Position numbers and translations under genes: made by a program
From: Candidatus Flexifilum affinis
GTDB taxonomy: Bacteria; Chloroflexota; Anaerolineae; Aggregatilineales; Phototrophicaceae
Direction of reading: 5' to 3'
NCBI GenBank assembly: GCA_016713325.1
Contig: JADJPJ010000095.1
Span: 138,881 to 202,880, forward strand
Length of the DNA stretch: 64,000 nt
Notes under the pieces: generated by a model
Told to the model about the DNA's origin: nothing
The model's database searches: none
Seen by the model: the letters and a program-made list of their open reading frames with translations, nothing else
Part shown: piece by piece, positions 62,937 to 64,000 of the stretch
Layout: every line of letters starts with the position of its first letter
How positions within the stretch are numbered: position 1 is the first letter of the stretch

Positions 62937-63890
62937 CCACATTCACCTCCGCACCAGTCGACATCACAGTAGACGTCGCCGGGGAGGGTTGTGAAATCCG
63001 GCAGAGCCTCGAACTGATCCTGCGTGAGCGGCGTGGTCGTCCAGTCGACGTAGGCGCGGAAGCCGTCGCCCTCGATCAGCGTCATGTTGGAGAAGCCGAC
63101 CGTGCTGCGGCCCAGCGCCGTGAAACCCGTGCTCACCGGCAGCACGCCGATCTTCTGGCGGGCGTCGCGGTCGAGGAAGGCCACCGTGAAGGCCGTGTCC
63201 GTAATGAACGGATAGGTCGCCCCGTATCGACCTGGAGCGTCCCGGCGCGCAGCGGCTGGCTAACGTTGCGCTCCACCCACACCGCCGCGTCGATCTCCGC
63301 CTTCTGGCAGTAGCCGGGCTGAGTCGGGTCAACCGGCACGGTCAGGCCGTCTTTTTCCAGCATGATCAGGATCGACTGCGTGGCGCGGCCACAGCGGTAG
63401 ATCGGGTTGTCGCCCTGCCAGCCCGCCGGTCGGATGGTGGCCACGCTCATGACGCCGTCGGCCAGCAGTTCCAGATCGTGGCGGATGTCGCGGGCGATGC
63501 CGATCGGCACCGTCGCCACCACGCCGAACCAGCCCTCTGGCCGGACATCGGCCATGATGGTGCTGGCCAGCAGTTCCAGATCAGGCGGATCTTCAGCGGC
63601 AGATCGGGGTCTTCCGTGTCGATGCTGCCATTCCAGCCCAGCGGCCGCTGCGACGTGCCAATGGCCTGCGTCGCCAGGATTTCCAGGTCAGAGCGGGCGG
63701 CCAGCAGAATGGGCAGCGCCGCCGACTGCTCCAGGCCAAGCGCTGAGTCCGGCTCGGCGGCCGCTTCTTCAGTGGCCACAGGGGTCGATCCGTCAGCCGG
63801 CGGCGGCAGCGTGGCGGCTCCATCCTGAGCCAGGACTCCGGAGGCCAGCAAGCCGATCAGCAGCACGAGGGCGAGTCTGAGCATCTTCAC
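62933..63890 (-). CDS. Secreted protein with GW-type repeats, frameshifted and cut by IS630
   Basis: The start is GTG 63890 (GGAG 8 nt upstream), followed by a signal peptide (LRLALVLLIGLLASGVLA). The mature protein contains at least two copies of a segment with L-E-x-L-A, then R-P-x-G-W-x-G (DLEILATQAIGTSQRPLGWNG; DLELLADGVMSVATIRPAGWQG). A middle part follows (IYRCGRATQSILIML; GYCQKAEIDAAVWVERN), then a C-terminal VYCDVDWCGGECG. The frame changes near 63580 and 63225. The TAA stop is formed by the IS630 target TA plus the first base of the element, so the native C-terminus may be longer. The family is unknown. Confidence 0.6.
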
Positions 63891-64000
63891 AATCGCATCT
63901 CCTTCGATGTTCGTCATCATGCAGTCCATTATAGAAGCATTGCGCCGCAGCATTCGATAAGACGAACGCCCCATCGCAGTTGAGATCGGGACGCGTGCGG

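Overview
The window looks like chromosomal DNA of a member of the Chloroflexota (probably Anaerolineae-like). This is inferred from the GC-rich coding sequence, the gene content (a SpoVS homologue beside dnaA, PAS/GAF kinases, a Ser/Thr kinase-ATPase-TPR giant, secreted FAS1, PASTA and Pro/Thr-rich proteins, a System I cytochrome c maturation set) and many short intergenic palindromes. No marker in the window fixes the genus.

Layout. 1-8.6 kb: an edge-truncated secreted repeat protein, a DUF4397/FAS1 protein and a three-gene two-component cassette, all on the minus strand. 9-17 kb: an S41 peptidase, a cystathionine beta-synthase with a DUF983 gene, a DinB protein with a succinate-semialdehyde dehydrogenase, a Uma2 remnant and a UROD-family gene. 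17.5-26 kb: ppk1, a subtilase, DNA polymerase III delta prime, a PHP phosphoesterase, spoVS, a probable oriC and dnaA. 26-34 kb: a GNAT acetyltransferase, rdgB, a glycosidase-like protein with a truncated paralogue, two transporters and an inositol monophosphatase-like gene. 34.5-38.3 kb: ccmABC and a tiny ccmD, interrupted by repeats and a secreted protein. 38-43 kb: an S2P-like protein and the kinase-ATPase-TPR protein. 43-44.3 kb: a cysteine synthase behind a poly-cysteine leader peptide and an attenuator. 44.5-51.9 kb: a sigma/anti-sigma pair, a PASTA protein, an HTTM protein, a poly-Asp-tailed secreted protein and Hsp20. 52-59 kb: ccmE, ccmF, ccmH, an SHOCT protein, ccmG, a ccmI-like gene and a diheme lipoprotein. 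59-64 kb: proA, an IS5 element nested in a MITE, an IS630 element and an edge secreted protein.

How genes work together. The two ccm loci together supply CcmABCD, CcmE, CcmF, CcmG, CcmH and a CcmI-like subunit for covalent heme attachment, and the second locus ends in a diheme cytochrome lipoprotein that would be a client. CBS and cysteine synthase form the sulfur amino-acid side, and the latter carries what reads as a ribosome-mediated cysteine attenuator, the most interesting item here. The dnaA upstream region lacks canonical DnaA boxes but is dense in an ATCCCAA motif.

Quality caveat. Between about 11 and 26 kb several otherwise conserved genes (S41, UROD, ppk1, subtilase, dnaA) are broken by single-base indels, many in homopolymers. 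Mirrored C23/G23 runs occur near 13.3 kb and a G12 run near 44.5 kb. I treat most of these breaks as probable consensus errors rather than decay.
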